The notes beneath the pieces are model-generated. The model had not been told where the DNA came from. It saw only the letters and a program-made list of their open reading frames with translations, and searched no databases. Shown here in pieces: positions 27,531 through 35,284 of a stretch of 64,000 nucleotides of DNA. The stretch comes from Paenibacillus sp. GP183 (lineage in GTDB: Bacteria > Bacillota > Bacilli > Paenibacillales > NBRC-103111), in the NCBI RefSeq assembly GCF_900104695.1, contig NZ_FNSW01000001.1, positions 558,001 to 622,000 of the forward strand, read 5' to 3'. A program made the translations under genes and the position numbers. Every line of letters begins with the position of its first letter. The first letter of the stretch is position 1.

Positions 27531-27625
27531 ATCATAGGTCATCTATGATTTTGATGGACAGTCTTAAAAAACGCCAATTTTTATACTGTCTTTTATGAGT
27601 CACAAAAGCGCTGTCACTTTTGTGA
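27531..27625 (+). ncRNA. structured 5' leader of rny, three hairpins (candidate cis-regulatory RNA)
   Basis: Hairpin 1: ATCATAG-GTCAT-CTATGAT (27531-27549). Hairpin 2: GACAGT with ACTGTC closing an inner TAAAAA/TTTTTA stem (27557-27590). Hairpin 3: TCACAAAAG with CTTTTGTGA (27600-27625). No match to a riboswitch class I know. Autoregulation by RNase Y cleavage is a reasonable guess, unproved. Confidence 0.4.
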
Positions 27626-27752
27626 ATATTCATTCTAAAACATGCTCGCTAGAGTATGGATGTAATGACTTGCCAAACAATTAAAAACCGGATTAAAAAA
27701 CCGAAGGAATCCCAAGCTCATACCTTGGAGAAACCAACGAGGAGGTGACATG

Positions 27753-29297
27753 ATGCTGAACACAGCTATCTGGATCGCGATCATTCTCGTTGTTGGCCTT
27801 CTATGCTTAGGGATTGGTTATTTTATCCGCAAGTCTCTTGCAGAAGCGAAAATTTCCAGTGCAGAGCAAGCCGCTGAACAAATCAGGGAGTCAGCCAAGA
27901 AAGAAGCGGAAGCATTGAAAAAAGAAACGGTAGTGGAAGCCAAGGATGAAGTACACAGGCTCCGCTCCGAAGCTGAAAAAGACATTCGTGAACGTCGGAA
28001 CGAAATTCAACGACAAGAAAGACGATTGTTGCAAAAAGAGGAATCGCTGGATAAAAAAATAGAATCTCTTGAACGTAAAGAAGAGCAGGTTGCCAACAAA
28101 GAGAAAAGGATCGAAGATACACAAGCACAGATTGACCAGCTTTACAAAACCCAAGTAGCGGAACTTGAACGAATTTCCGGACTCTCTGCAGAAGAAGCCA
28201 AGAGCATCATTCTCACTAATGTAGAGCAAGAGGTTCGCCATGAAACCGCTCAGCTTATAAAGGAAATTGAACAGCAGGCGAAGGAAGAGGGCGACAAGAA
28301 AGCAAGAGAGATCATTACCCTTGCGATTCAAAGATGCGCCGCTGACCATGTTGCCGAAACTACGGTGTCTGTAGTTACATTGCCTAACGAGGAAATGAAG
28401 GGTCGGATTATCGGACGTGAAGGCCGAAATATTCGTGCACTGGAAACACTGACGGGTATTGACCTTATTATCGATGACACGCCGGAAGCTGTTATTTTAT
28501 CTGGATTTGATCCCATTCGCAGAGAAATTGCCAGAACCTCACTTGAAAAGCTTGTCGCAGATGGACGTATTCATCCGGCACGAATTGAGGAAATGGTCGA
28601 AAAATCCCGCAAGGAAGTGGATGAACGTATCCGCGAATACGGGGAGCAAGCCACCTTCGAGGTTGGTGTTCATGGTTTGCATCCGGATTTGATCAAAATT
28701 TTGGGCAGACTGAAATTTAGAACGAGCTATGGGCAAAATGTTTTGAAGCATTCAATGGAAGTAGCTTATCTGTCCGGATTAATGGCAGGCGAGCTCGGGG
28801 TAGACGTAACTTTGGCGAAACGTGCCGGGCTGCTTCATGATATCGGCAAGGCGCTTGATCACGAGGTCGAAGGATCTCATGTGGAAATCGGCGTGGAGAT
28901 CGGTAAGAAATACAAGGAACATCCAGTTGTTATCAATGCTATCGCCTCTCACCATGGAGATGTGGAAGCAACATCGGTTATTGCCATGCTGGTTGGAGCA
29001 GCGGACGCATTGTCAGCTGCAAGACCGGGAGCACGCAGGGAAACGCTGGAAACTTATATCAAGCGTCTGGAGAAGCTTGAAGAGATTTCCGAGTCGTTTG
29101 AAGGTGTTGAGAAGTCTTATGCGATTCAGGCAGGCCGCGAGGTTCGGGTCATGGTACAACCGGAGAAAGTGGATGACACCGAGGCTTTCCGTTTGGCGCG
29201 AGATATAACGAAGAAAATCGAAAGCGAGCTCGATTATCCAGGTCATATCAAGGTTACCGTCATTCGCGAAACCAGAGCGGTTGAATACGCAAAATAA
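27753..29297 (+). CDS. rny: ribonuclease Y
   Basis: 514-residue membrane-anchored endoribonuclease that initiates bulk mRNA decay. An N-terminal membrane helix ([19 protein letters not shown]) is followed by a long charged coiled coil (about 30-180), a KH domain ([19 protein letters not shown]), and an HD domain with the metal pair in [12 protein letters not shown]. The ATG at 27753 is 7 nt from AGGAGG; 27750 is in frame but closer. ricA, also in this window, encodes part of the RNase Y specificity complex in B. subtilis. Confidence 0.96.
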   Translation: MLNTAIWIAIILVVGLLCLGIGYFIRKSLAEAKISSAEQAAEQIRESAKKEAEALKKETVVEAKDEVHRLRSEAEKDIRERRNEIQRQERRLLQKEESLDKKIESLERKEEQVANKEKRIEDTQAQIDQLYKTQVAELERISGLSAEEAKSIILTNVEQEVRHETAQLIKEIEQQAKEEGDKKAREIITLAIQRCAADHVAETTVSVVTLPNEEMKGRIIGREGRNIRALETLTGIDLIIDDTPEAVILSGFDPIRREIARTSLEKLVADGRIHPARIEEMVEKSRKEVDERIREYGEQATFEVGVHGLHPDLIKILGRLKFRTSYGQNVLKHSMEVAYLSGLMAGELGVDVTLAKRAGLLHDIGKALDHEVEGSHVEIGVEIGKKYKEHPVVINAIASHHGDVEATSVIAMLVGAADALSAARPGARRETLETYIKRLEKLEEISESFEGVEKSYAIQAGREVRVMVQPEKVDDTEAFRLARDITKKIESELDYPGHIKVTVIRETRAVEYAK

Positions 29298-29307
29298 AGG
29301 CAATATA

Positions 29308-29342
29308 AAAGGAAAAGTGGCTGATGAAGCCACTTTTCCTTT
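29308..29342 (+). terminator. strong terminator between rny and ymdB
   Basis: AAAGGAAAAGTGGCT and AGCCACTTTTCCTTT are perfectly complementary over 15 bp around GATGA, with TGTTTTC after it. Only about 15 bp separate it from ymdB. Confidence 0.8.
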
Positions 29343-29356
29343 GTTTTCAAATTCGA

Positions 29357-30166
29357 ATGGGGGTGTCCGTTATCAAGATTGTATTTATTGGAGATATCGT
29401 CGGTTCGGTCGGACGAAAAGCATTAAAAACGATCATGCCCAGATTAAAACAGGCTCATTCGAATGCCATATTTATAGCCAATGGAGAGAATGCAGCTGCA
29501 GGCAGAGGCATTACAACGGCCATTGCCAAAGAGTTTTATGAGCTCGGCATTCATGGATTGACCATGGGCAACCATACCTGGGATCAGAAGGATATTTTCG
29601 ATTTTATCGATCAGGATGAGAAAATGATTCGCCCTGCTAACTTTCCCCCAGGAACACCGGGTCGAGGCCATGCCATCATAAAGGTGAAGGATCAAGAGCT
29701 GCTGCTTATTAATCTGCAGGGACGAACATTCTTGCCGCCCATTGACTGCCCTTTTCGTACAGTGGACGAAATTGTCGAAACGGGCAAAAAGAAGCATAAA
29801 TTTATTTTTGTTGATTTCCACGCGGAAGCGACATCAGAGAAAATTGCCATGGGCTGGCATTTGGACGGTAAGGTGTCAGCCGTAGTGGGAACGCATACAC
29901 ATGTTCAGACCCATGATGAGCGCGTGCTGCCGCAAGGGACCGCTTACGTGACGGATGTAGGCATGGTAGGCCCGAGAGACGGAATTCTAGGGATGGAACG
30001 CACAGCGGTCCTGCAAAAATTCAAAACCCAGCTGCCTGTTCGTTTTGTTACAGATGAAGGCAAGTGGCATTTTCACGCAGTCGTGATCGAGCTGGACGAT
30101 CAAACAGGTTTGGCCAAAAGCATCAAGCTGATTCGTTATGACGAAGATCATGTTTTTCTTGATTGA
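29357..30166 (+). CDS. ymdB: YmdB metallophosphoesterase (2',3'-cAMP phosphodiesterase)
   Basis: 269 residues. Metal-binding motifs GDIVGSVGRKAL at the N-terminus, NGENAAAGRGIT (about 42), GNHTWDQKDI (about 67), DFHAEATSEK and VGTHTHVQT match the YmdB family, which hydrolyses 2',3'-cyclic nucleotides and affects biofilm and motility gene expression in B. subtilis. Follows rny as in Bacillus. The start is uncertain: the ATG at 29357 lacks an SD, a GTG at 29363 overlaps GGGGG, and the family N-terminus (KIVFIGD) aligns best with an ATC at 29372 that has GGGGG at good distance. Confidence 0.92.
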   Translation: MGVSVIKIVFIGDIVGSVGRKALKTIMPRLKQAHSNAIFIANGENAAAGRGITTAIAKEFYELGIHGLTMGNHTWDQKDIFDFIDQDEKMIRPANFPPGTPGRGHAIIKVKDQELLLINLQGRTFLPPIDCPFRTVDEIVETGKKKHKFIFVDFHAEATSEKIAMGWHLDGKVSAVVGTHTHVQTHDERVLPQGTAYVTDVGMVGPRDGILGMERTAVLQKFKTQLPVRFVTDEGKWHFHAVVIELDDQTGLAKSIKLIRYDEDHVFLD

Positions 30167-30174
30167 TGGATAAA

Positions 30175-30200
30175 AGGAATGATTGGCCCTCCTTAAGAAT
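30175..30200 (+). promoter_or_regulatory. sigma-H promoter of spoVS
   Basis: AGGAATG (30175-30181), 12-bp spacer, TAAGAAT (30194-30200) fits the sigma-H pattern AGGAWWW-N12-RnnGAAT at all but one position. B. subtilis spoVS is a known sigma-H gene. Confidence 0.65.
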
Positions 30201-30247
30201 ATGATGGTTATTGGAATCTATCTATCTTTTCCCGAGGAGGTACTTTC

Positions 30248-30508
30248 ATGGACGTATTAAAAGTTTCAGCAAAATCCAATCCAAATTCTGTTGCAGGTGC
30301 ATTGGCTGGTGTGCTGCGTGAGCGGGGAACCGCAGAGCTTCAGGCCATCGGAGCCGGTGCGCTAAACCAAGCCATTAAAGCAGTAGCCATCGCAAGAGGG
30401 TTCGTTGCTCCCAGTGGTGTTGATCTCATTTGCGTTCCAGCATTTACAGATATCGTCATAGACGGGGAAGATCGGACAGCCATCAAATTGATAGTCGAAC
30501 CGCGCTAA
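30248..30508 (+). CDS. spoVS: stage V sporulation protein S
   Basis: 86 residues, the usual size, and near-invariant in sequence: DVLKVSAKSNPNSVAGALAGVLRE and AIGAGALNQAIKAVAIARGF. SpoVS is an Alba-like protein needed for coat assembly and affecting septation in B. subtilis. GAGGAGG precedes the ATG. The sigma-H-like promoter upstream suggests expression at the onset of sporulation. Confidence 0.97.
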   Translation: MDVLKVSAKSNPNSVAGALAGVLRERGTAELQAIGAGALNQAIKAVAIARGFVAPSGVDLICVPAFTDIVIDGEDRTAIKLIVEPR

Positions 30509-30534
30509 ATCCACTTTCATACATTGCCAGCGCG

Positions 30535-30561
30535 CCTGTTTACGTTGTAGACAGGTTTTTT
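30535..30561 (+). terminator. terminator after spoVS
   Basis: CCTGTTTAC and GTAGACAGG (one G-U) around GTT, then T6. Confidence 0.85.
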
Positions 30562-30668
30562 GCTGCATCCATATTGAACTGCAAGTCAGTTGAAGACACT
30601 AGGTTTATCTCAGTTGATAAGAAAGTATAAGTTTTTCTAAATTATTCTTGTGAGAGGATGGGGAGTCC

Positions 30669-31619
30669 ATGTATATTATTGATGCTCATTGTGATGCGCT
30701 GTCCAAGCTTTACTTGCATCCGCAGCTCGATTTTTATCAAGAAGAAGTTGAACTCGCTGTAAGCTTTCCGAGAATGCAAAGGTCGGGGATCAAGATTCAA
30801 TGCTTTGCCATCTATCTCCCGGAGCTAATCCAACATCCCAAATATGAGCACATTTTGCAAATAGTCGACATTTTTTATCAAAAAGTCATTCAGCCTGGCC
30901 GGCTTCAAATAATTAGGCAGGTTAATGATTTGCAAAAGGTGCTCCAGCAAAAGGTAAAAGGCGCGATCCTGACTTTGGAAGGTGTGGATGCTTTAGCAGG
31001 TAATGTGGCATTGGTGCGGAATTTATATCAAATTGGCGTCAGGATCATCGGGATCACATGGAACTATGCAAACTGGGCTGCCGACGGAGTCATGGAACCG
31101 CGTAAAGGCGGATTTACATTAAAAGGGAAGAAGCTCATTTGGGAAATGGAAAAATTGGGTATAATAGTGGATGTGTCTCATTTGTCCGTCAATGGTTTTT
31201 GGGAGTTGATGGACATGTATGCCAAGCCTTTTATCGCTTCCCATTCCAACAGCTATGAACAGTGCCCCCATCCAAGAAATTTATCAAATGATCAGATCAA
31301 AGCTATCATTGCGCGTAAGGGTCAAATCGGGCTCACCTTCGTGCCCTATTTCGTTAAAAAGCATTATCCGGTACAGATCAAGGATTTATTGACACATATC
31401 GATCATATTTGCGGATTGGGTGGTGAAGCGAACATTGGCTTTGGTTCCGACTTTGACGGAATTGATCAATGGATTCAAGGGTTAGAGCATGCCGGGAAGT
31501 ACGGAAATCTGGTTGAGGTTTTATGCAAGAACTATAAGGAGGAACAGGTGGCCGGGTTTTTACATGGCAATTGGGAACGTTTTCTTATAAACAATTTGCC
31601 GATGGTTGAAAATAATTGA
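30669..31619 (+). CDS. membrane dipeptidase, M19 family
   Basis: 316-residue zinc dipeptidase of the renal-dipeptidase type. Metal ligands: HCD at residues 7-9 (IIDAHCDAL), the bridging glutamate in LTLEGVDAL, histidine in VDVSHLS, and histidine in IASHSNSYEQCPHPRNLSD-like segment; the C-terminal GFGSDFDGI is also typical. SD GGGGAG before the ATG. No signal peptide is seen, so it is probably cytoplasmic and cleaves dipeptides, including D-residue ones. It commonly lies next to spoVS in Paenibacillus-type genomes (memory, not checked). Confidence 0.9.
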   Translation: MYIIDAHCDALSKLYLHPQLDFYQEEVELAVSFPRMQRSGIKIQCFAIYLPELIQHPKYEHILQIVDIFYQKVIQPGRLQIIRQVNDLQKVLQQKVKGAILTLEGVDALAGNVALVRNLYQIGVRIIGITWNYANWAADGVMEPRKGGFTLKGKKLIWEMEKLGIIVDVSHLSVNGFWELMDMYAKPFIASHSNSYEQCPHPRNLSNDQIKAIIARKGQIGLTFVPYFVKKHYPVQIKDLLTHIDHICGLGGEANIGFGSDFDGIDQWIQGLEHAGKYGNLVEVLCKNYKEEQVAGFLHGNWERFLINNLPMVENN

Positions 31620-31808
31620 TCTAATTTTGATATGGATTCCATCTAAAAATGCTATCTTTACAATTCCACCAAAACTCTTGCTTTTTACTGTCCAAAGGCA
31701 TAAAATTTGGAATGAATAGTGAAAGAAATTTTTTATATCTCTTAGGATAACGACATGCAATTTAGTCTGAACAAACAGACAGCTACTATTAAAAGGAGTG
31801 GACAAAAG

Positions 31809-33557
31809 GTGATTAGTCAGTTATCTTGGAAAATCGGAGGTCAGCAGGGGGAAGGGGTCGAAAGTACAGACCGCATTTTCTCTACCGCTCTGAACCGTCT
31901 CGGTTATTATTTGTATGGGTACCGCCATTTTTCCTCGCGGATTAAAGGGGGACATACGAATAACAAGATTCGCATCAGCACCAAGCCGATTCGCGCAATT
32001 TCCGATGATTTGGACATTCTTGTCGCATTTGACCAGGAAACCATTGATTTCAATGCTCATGAGCTTAATGCAAATGGCGTTATTGTGGCGGATGCAAAGT
32101 TTAACCCTGTATTACCTGAAGGAATCAAAGCAAGATTGTTCCCGGTTCCCATTACGGCGATTGCCGAGGATTTAGGAACTTCCCTTTTTAAGAATATGGC
32201 TGCATCCGGTGCGTCTTGGGCATTGCTCGGACTGCCTTTGGATGTATTTAATAAAGCAGTAGAGGAAGAATTCGGACGTAAAGGCGCAGCAGTCGTTGAG
32301 AAAAATATCGAAGCCGTGCGTAAAGGTGCGGAGTCCGTATTGGAGCTTGCTGGTGGCCCGATTCACGAGTTCGCTCTGGAGCCTGCAGACGGTGCTCAGA
32401 AGCTGTTCATTATCGGCAACGATGCTATTGCACTAGGTGCAGTGGCAGCGGGATGCCGTTTTATGCCTGCCTACCCGATCACACCGGCTTCCGAGATTAT
32501 GGAATATTTGATCAAGGCGCTGCCTAAATTTGGCGGTACAGTTATTCAAACCGAAGATGAGATCGCAGCAGTTACCATGGCTATCGGCGCTAACTATGCC
32601 GGTGTTCGTACCTTGACTGCATCTGCAGGTCCAGGGCTGTCCTTGATGATGGAAGCGATCGGCCTTGCCGGAATGACCGAAACACCGGTCGTTATCGTGG
32701 ACACACAGCGCGGCGGACCAAGTACAGGCTTGCCGACCAAGCAAGAGCAATCTGACCTCAATGCCATGGTTTATGGCACACACGGTGAGATTCCCAAGAT
32801 TGTACTTTCACCAAGCACGATTGAAGAATGCTTCTATGATACCCTTGAAGCTTTCAATCTAGCGGAAAAATATCAATGTCCGGTTATTCTGATGACCGAT
32901 CTTCAATTGTCACTCGGTAAGCAATCCTCGGAGCTGCTCGATTACAACCGCATTGTGATTGATCGCGGGGCTTTGCTTACAGAGGTTCCTGTACAAGAAG
33001 AGAATCAGTTGTTCAAACGCTATGAATACAAACAAGACGGTATTTCACCTCGTGTCCTTCCAGGAACGAAGAATGGGATTCACCACGTCACAGGCGTTGA
33101 ACACGACCAAAGCGGACGTCCTTCCGAAAGCACGGATAACCGTCAGAAAATGATGGATAAGCGGATGGAAAAACTGAAGCATATCCAGGTAAGAGATGCT
33201 GTTAAAGTCGATGCTCCTCATGAGTATCCGGATATCCTGATCGTGGGCATGGGCTCAACAGGGGGAACGATTGACGAAGCCAGGGCAAGACTTGCTAAAG
33301 AAGGTATCAAGACCAACCATGCTACTGTTCGTCTGATTCATCCGTTCCCAACAGAGCAAATCAAATCTTATATTGAAAAAGCAAGAACTGTGATCGTAGT
33401 TGAAAACAATGCTACCGGCCAACTGGCTGATCAAATTAAACTGCATGTCGGACATGCGGATAAGATTCAAAACCTGCTTAAATACAACGGGAATCCTTTC
33501 TTGCCATCGGATATCGAACAAAAATGTAAGGAGCTGAGCTTGGTATGGCAACATTAA
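31809..33557 (+). CDS. korA: 2-oxoacid:ferredoxin oxidoreductase subunit alpha (gamma-alpha fusion)
   Basis: 582 residues. Residues about 1-190 form the gamma domain (WKIGGQQGEGVESTDRIFSTALNRLGY ... FSSRIKGGHTNNKIRIS); the alpha pyrimidine-binding domain follows (YPITPASEIMEYL, ETEDEIAAV-like QTEDEIAAVTMAIGANYAG) and then a transketolase C-terminal-like domain. This is the KorA layout used for 2-oxoglutarate. Start GTG at 31809 behind AAGGAG; the ATG at 31755 has no SD. Overlaps korB by 13 nt. A different, second enzyme of this family lies at 49.6-53 kb. Confidence 0.92.
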   Translation: MISQLSWKIGGQQGEGVESTDRIFSTALNRLGYYLYGYRHFSSRIKGGHTNNKIRISTKPIRAISDDLDILVAFDQETIDFNAHELNANGVIVADAKFNPVLPEGIKARLFPVPITAIAEDLGTSLFKNMAASGASWALLGLPLDVFNKAVEEEFGRKGAAVVEKNIEAVRKGAESVLELAGGPIHEFALEPADGAQKLFIIGNDAIALGAVAAGCRFMPAYPITPASEIMEYLIKALPKFGGTVIQTEDEIAAVTMAIGANYAGVRTLTASAGPGLSLMMEAIGLAGMTETPVVIVDTQRGGPSTGLPTKQEQSDLNAMVYGTHGEIPKIVLSPSTIEECFYDTLEAFNLAEKYQCPVILMTDLQLSLGKQSSELLDYNRIVIDRGALLTEVPVQEENQLFKRYEYKQDGISPRVLPGTKNGIHHVTGVEHDQSGRPSESTDNRQKMMDKRMEKLKHIQVRDAVKVDAPHEYPDILIVGMGSTGGTIDEARARLAKEGIKTNHATVRLIHPFPTEQIKSYIEKARTVIVVENNATGQLADQIKLHVGHADKIQNLLKYNGNPFLPSDIEQKCKELSLVWQH

Positions 33558-34411
33558 AAGACTTTCGTAACAATGTAAAACCGAATTGGTGCCCAGGATG
33601 CGGGGATTTCTCGATTCAAGCTGCTATTCAAAGAGCGGCTGCAAATGTTGGACTAGAGCCTGAAGGTCTTGCACTTGTTTCAGGTATCGGCTGCTCCGGT
33701 CGGATTTCCGGTTATGTGAATGCATATGGCTTCCACGGCGTTCACGGCAGATCTCTTCCAATCGCACAAGGCGTTAAAATGGCTAACCGTGAACTAACCG
33801 TTGTTGCCGCAGGCGGAGATGGAGACGGCTTTGCAATCGGTATGGGACACACCGTGCATGCGATTCGCCGTAACATCGATGTAACTTACATCGTCATGGA
33901 CAATCAGATTTATGGTTTGACTAAAGGGCAAACTTCCCCGCGCAGTGCGGAAGGCTTCAAGACCAAAAGTACACCGCAAGGTTCCATCGAGACTGCACTT
34001 GCTCCCTTGGAGGTAGCACTTGCCGCGGGTGCAACTTTTGTGGCACAATCCTTCTCCAGCAACCTGAAGCAGCTTACAGCTATTATTGAAGAAGGAATGA
34101 AGCACAAAGGATTCTCTTTAATCAATGTATTCAGCCCTTGCGTTACTTTCAACAAAATCAACACTTACGATTGGTTCAAGGAAAACATTGTTGATTTGGA
34201 TGAGTTCCCTGATTATGATCCATCCAATCGTGTAATGGCGATGACTAAGCTTATGGAAACTGGCGGCATGCTGACAGGCATCATCTACCAGGATAAAGCA
34301 AAAAAGAGCTATGAAGATCTCGTAGTCGGCTTCAAGCAAGAAGGACTCGCCAAGCAAAACATTAAAATCACAGAAGACGAGTTCAACAAACTGGTTGCCG
34401 AATTTAAATAA
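33545..34411 (+). CDS. korB: 2-oxoacid:ferredoxin oxidoreductase subunit beta
   Basis: 288 residues. Binds thiamine diphosphate and the [4Fe-4S] cluster: WCPGCGDF at residues 16-23 (first cysteines), GIGCSGR, HGRSLPIAQGVKMAN, and the ThDP-Mg motif GGDGDGFAIGMGH followed by MDNQIYGLTKGQ. With KorA it decarboxylates a 2-oxoacid, probably 2-oxoglutarate, to the acyl-CoA while reducing ferredoxin. AAGGAG precedes the ATG inside the korA 3' end. Confidence 0.94.
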   Translation: MATLKDFRNNVKPNWCPGCGDFSIQAAIQRAAANVGLEPEGLALVSGIGCSGRISGYVNAYGFHGVHGRSLPIAQGVKMANRELTVVAAGGDGDGFAIGMGHTVHAIRRNIDVTYIVMDNQIYGLTKGQTSPRSAEGFKTKSTPQGSIETALAPLEVALAAGATFVAQSFSSNLKQLTAIIEEGMKHKGFSLINVFSPCVTFNKINTYDWFKENIVDLDEFPDYDPSNRVMAMTKLMETGGMLTGIIYQDKAKKSYEDLVVGFKQEGLAKQNIKITEDEFNKLVAEFK

Positions 34412-34515
34412 TTGATGACAAGCAAGCGGAGCAAGAGGGCATATGGGTAACCGTATGTCCTTTCTTTCTGCAGTCATACATAGAATCATGCAGCAATTGA
34501 AAGGATGATTCCATT

Positions 34516-35085
34516 TTGAAGCAAGTTCCAATCGGTGTTTCCGCACGCCATGTCCATTTGTCGCCTGAACATATTGATCTTTTGTTCGGTGCTGGATATC
34601 AATTAATGGTGTTAAAGAAATTAACCCAACCCGGACAGTTTGCCGCCGAAGAAACGGTCAAAATTACAGGTCCAAATGGACATATCGATAAAGTGAGGGT
34701 TATTGGGCCAGCGAGAAAACAAACACAAATTGAAATTTCCCGTACCGATGCTATTACTCTGGGAGTAAATGCTCCTGTATGTGAATCTGGCAAACTCGAA
34801 GGTACGCCAGGTATAAAAGTTACAGGCTCCAAAGGGGAGATTGAATTGGAGAAGGGTGTTATCGTAGCTGCGCGTCATATCCATTTTCACACCTCGCAAG
34901 CTAAAGAGTGGGGAATTAAAGACATGCAGAGGCTCCGAGTGAAAATAAGCAGTGATCGTCCATTGATCCTTGAAGGTGTGATTGCCCGAGTTTCGGAGCG
35001 TTATGCGTTAGATATGCATATCGACACAGACGAAGGAAATGCTGCTGGCGTATTAACAGGGGACTGGGCTGAAATCGTAGATTAG
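34516..35085 (+). CDS. pduL: phosphate propanoyltransferase (PduL)
   Basis: 189 residues in two related barrels. VGVSARHVHLS at the start and AARHIHFHTSQAKEWG in the middle are the paired histidine motifs that hold zinc in PduL. It exchanges acyl-CoA and acyl-phosphate (propanoyl or acetyl). No microcompartment shell genes are nearby, so it is probably a cytosolic phosphotransacetylase. TTG start behind AAAGGATGA. It lies 104 bp after korB and may be fed by acyl-CoA from the oxidoreductases. Confidence 0.9.
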   Translation: MKQVPIGVSARHVHLSPEHIDLLFGAGYQLMVLKKLTQPGQFAAEETVKITGPNGHIDKVRVIGPARKQTQIEISRTDAITLGVNAPVCESGKLEGTPGIKVTGSKGEIELEKGVIVAARHIHFHTSQAKEWGIKDMQRLRVKISSDRPLILEGVIARVSERYALDMHIDTDEGNAAGVLTGDWAEIVD

Positions 35086-35109
35086 TTTATGCAAAATGGA
35101 TAAGCAAGC

Positions 35110-35141
35110 AGGGCGCCGTAGCAGGCGCCTTGTTTTTTTTC
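35110..35141 (+). terminator. terminator after pduL
   Basis: AGGGCGCC and GGCGCCTT around GTAGCA, followed by GTTTTTTTT. Confidence 0.9.
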
Positions 35142-35284
35142 TAAAACGATTCATCTTCATCTCATATTTTTTGTCAAAAAGAGTTTTAAGTAATGGATCA
35201 GGGAATGCTTACAAGTATACATATTGGGTTATGTATTTATATAACGAACATACAACTAACAAACATATGAGGTGAATTTCTCGA

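Larger units (their letters stand above)
27384..27752 (+). other. 369-bp recX-rny intergenic region: promoter and long leader
   Basis: No gene. The first about 45 bases are very AT-rich. It contains one strong promoter (27473-27502), three consecutive perfect or near-perfect hairpins (27531-27625), a small stem CCAAG/CTTGG (27711-27728), and the rny ribosome site. Confidence 0.7.
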
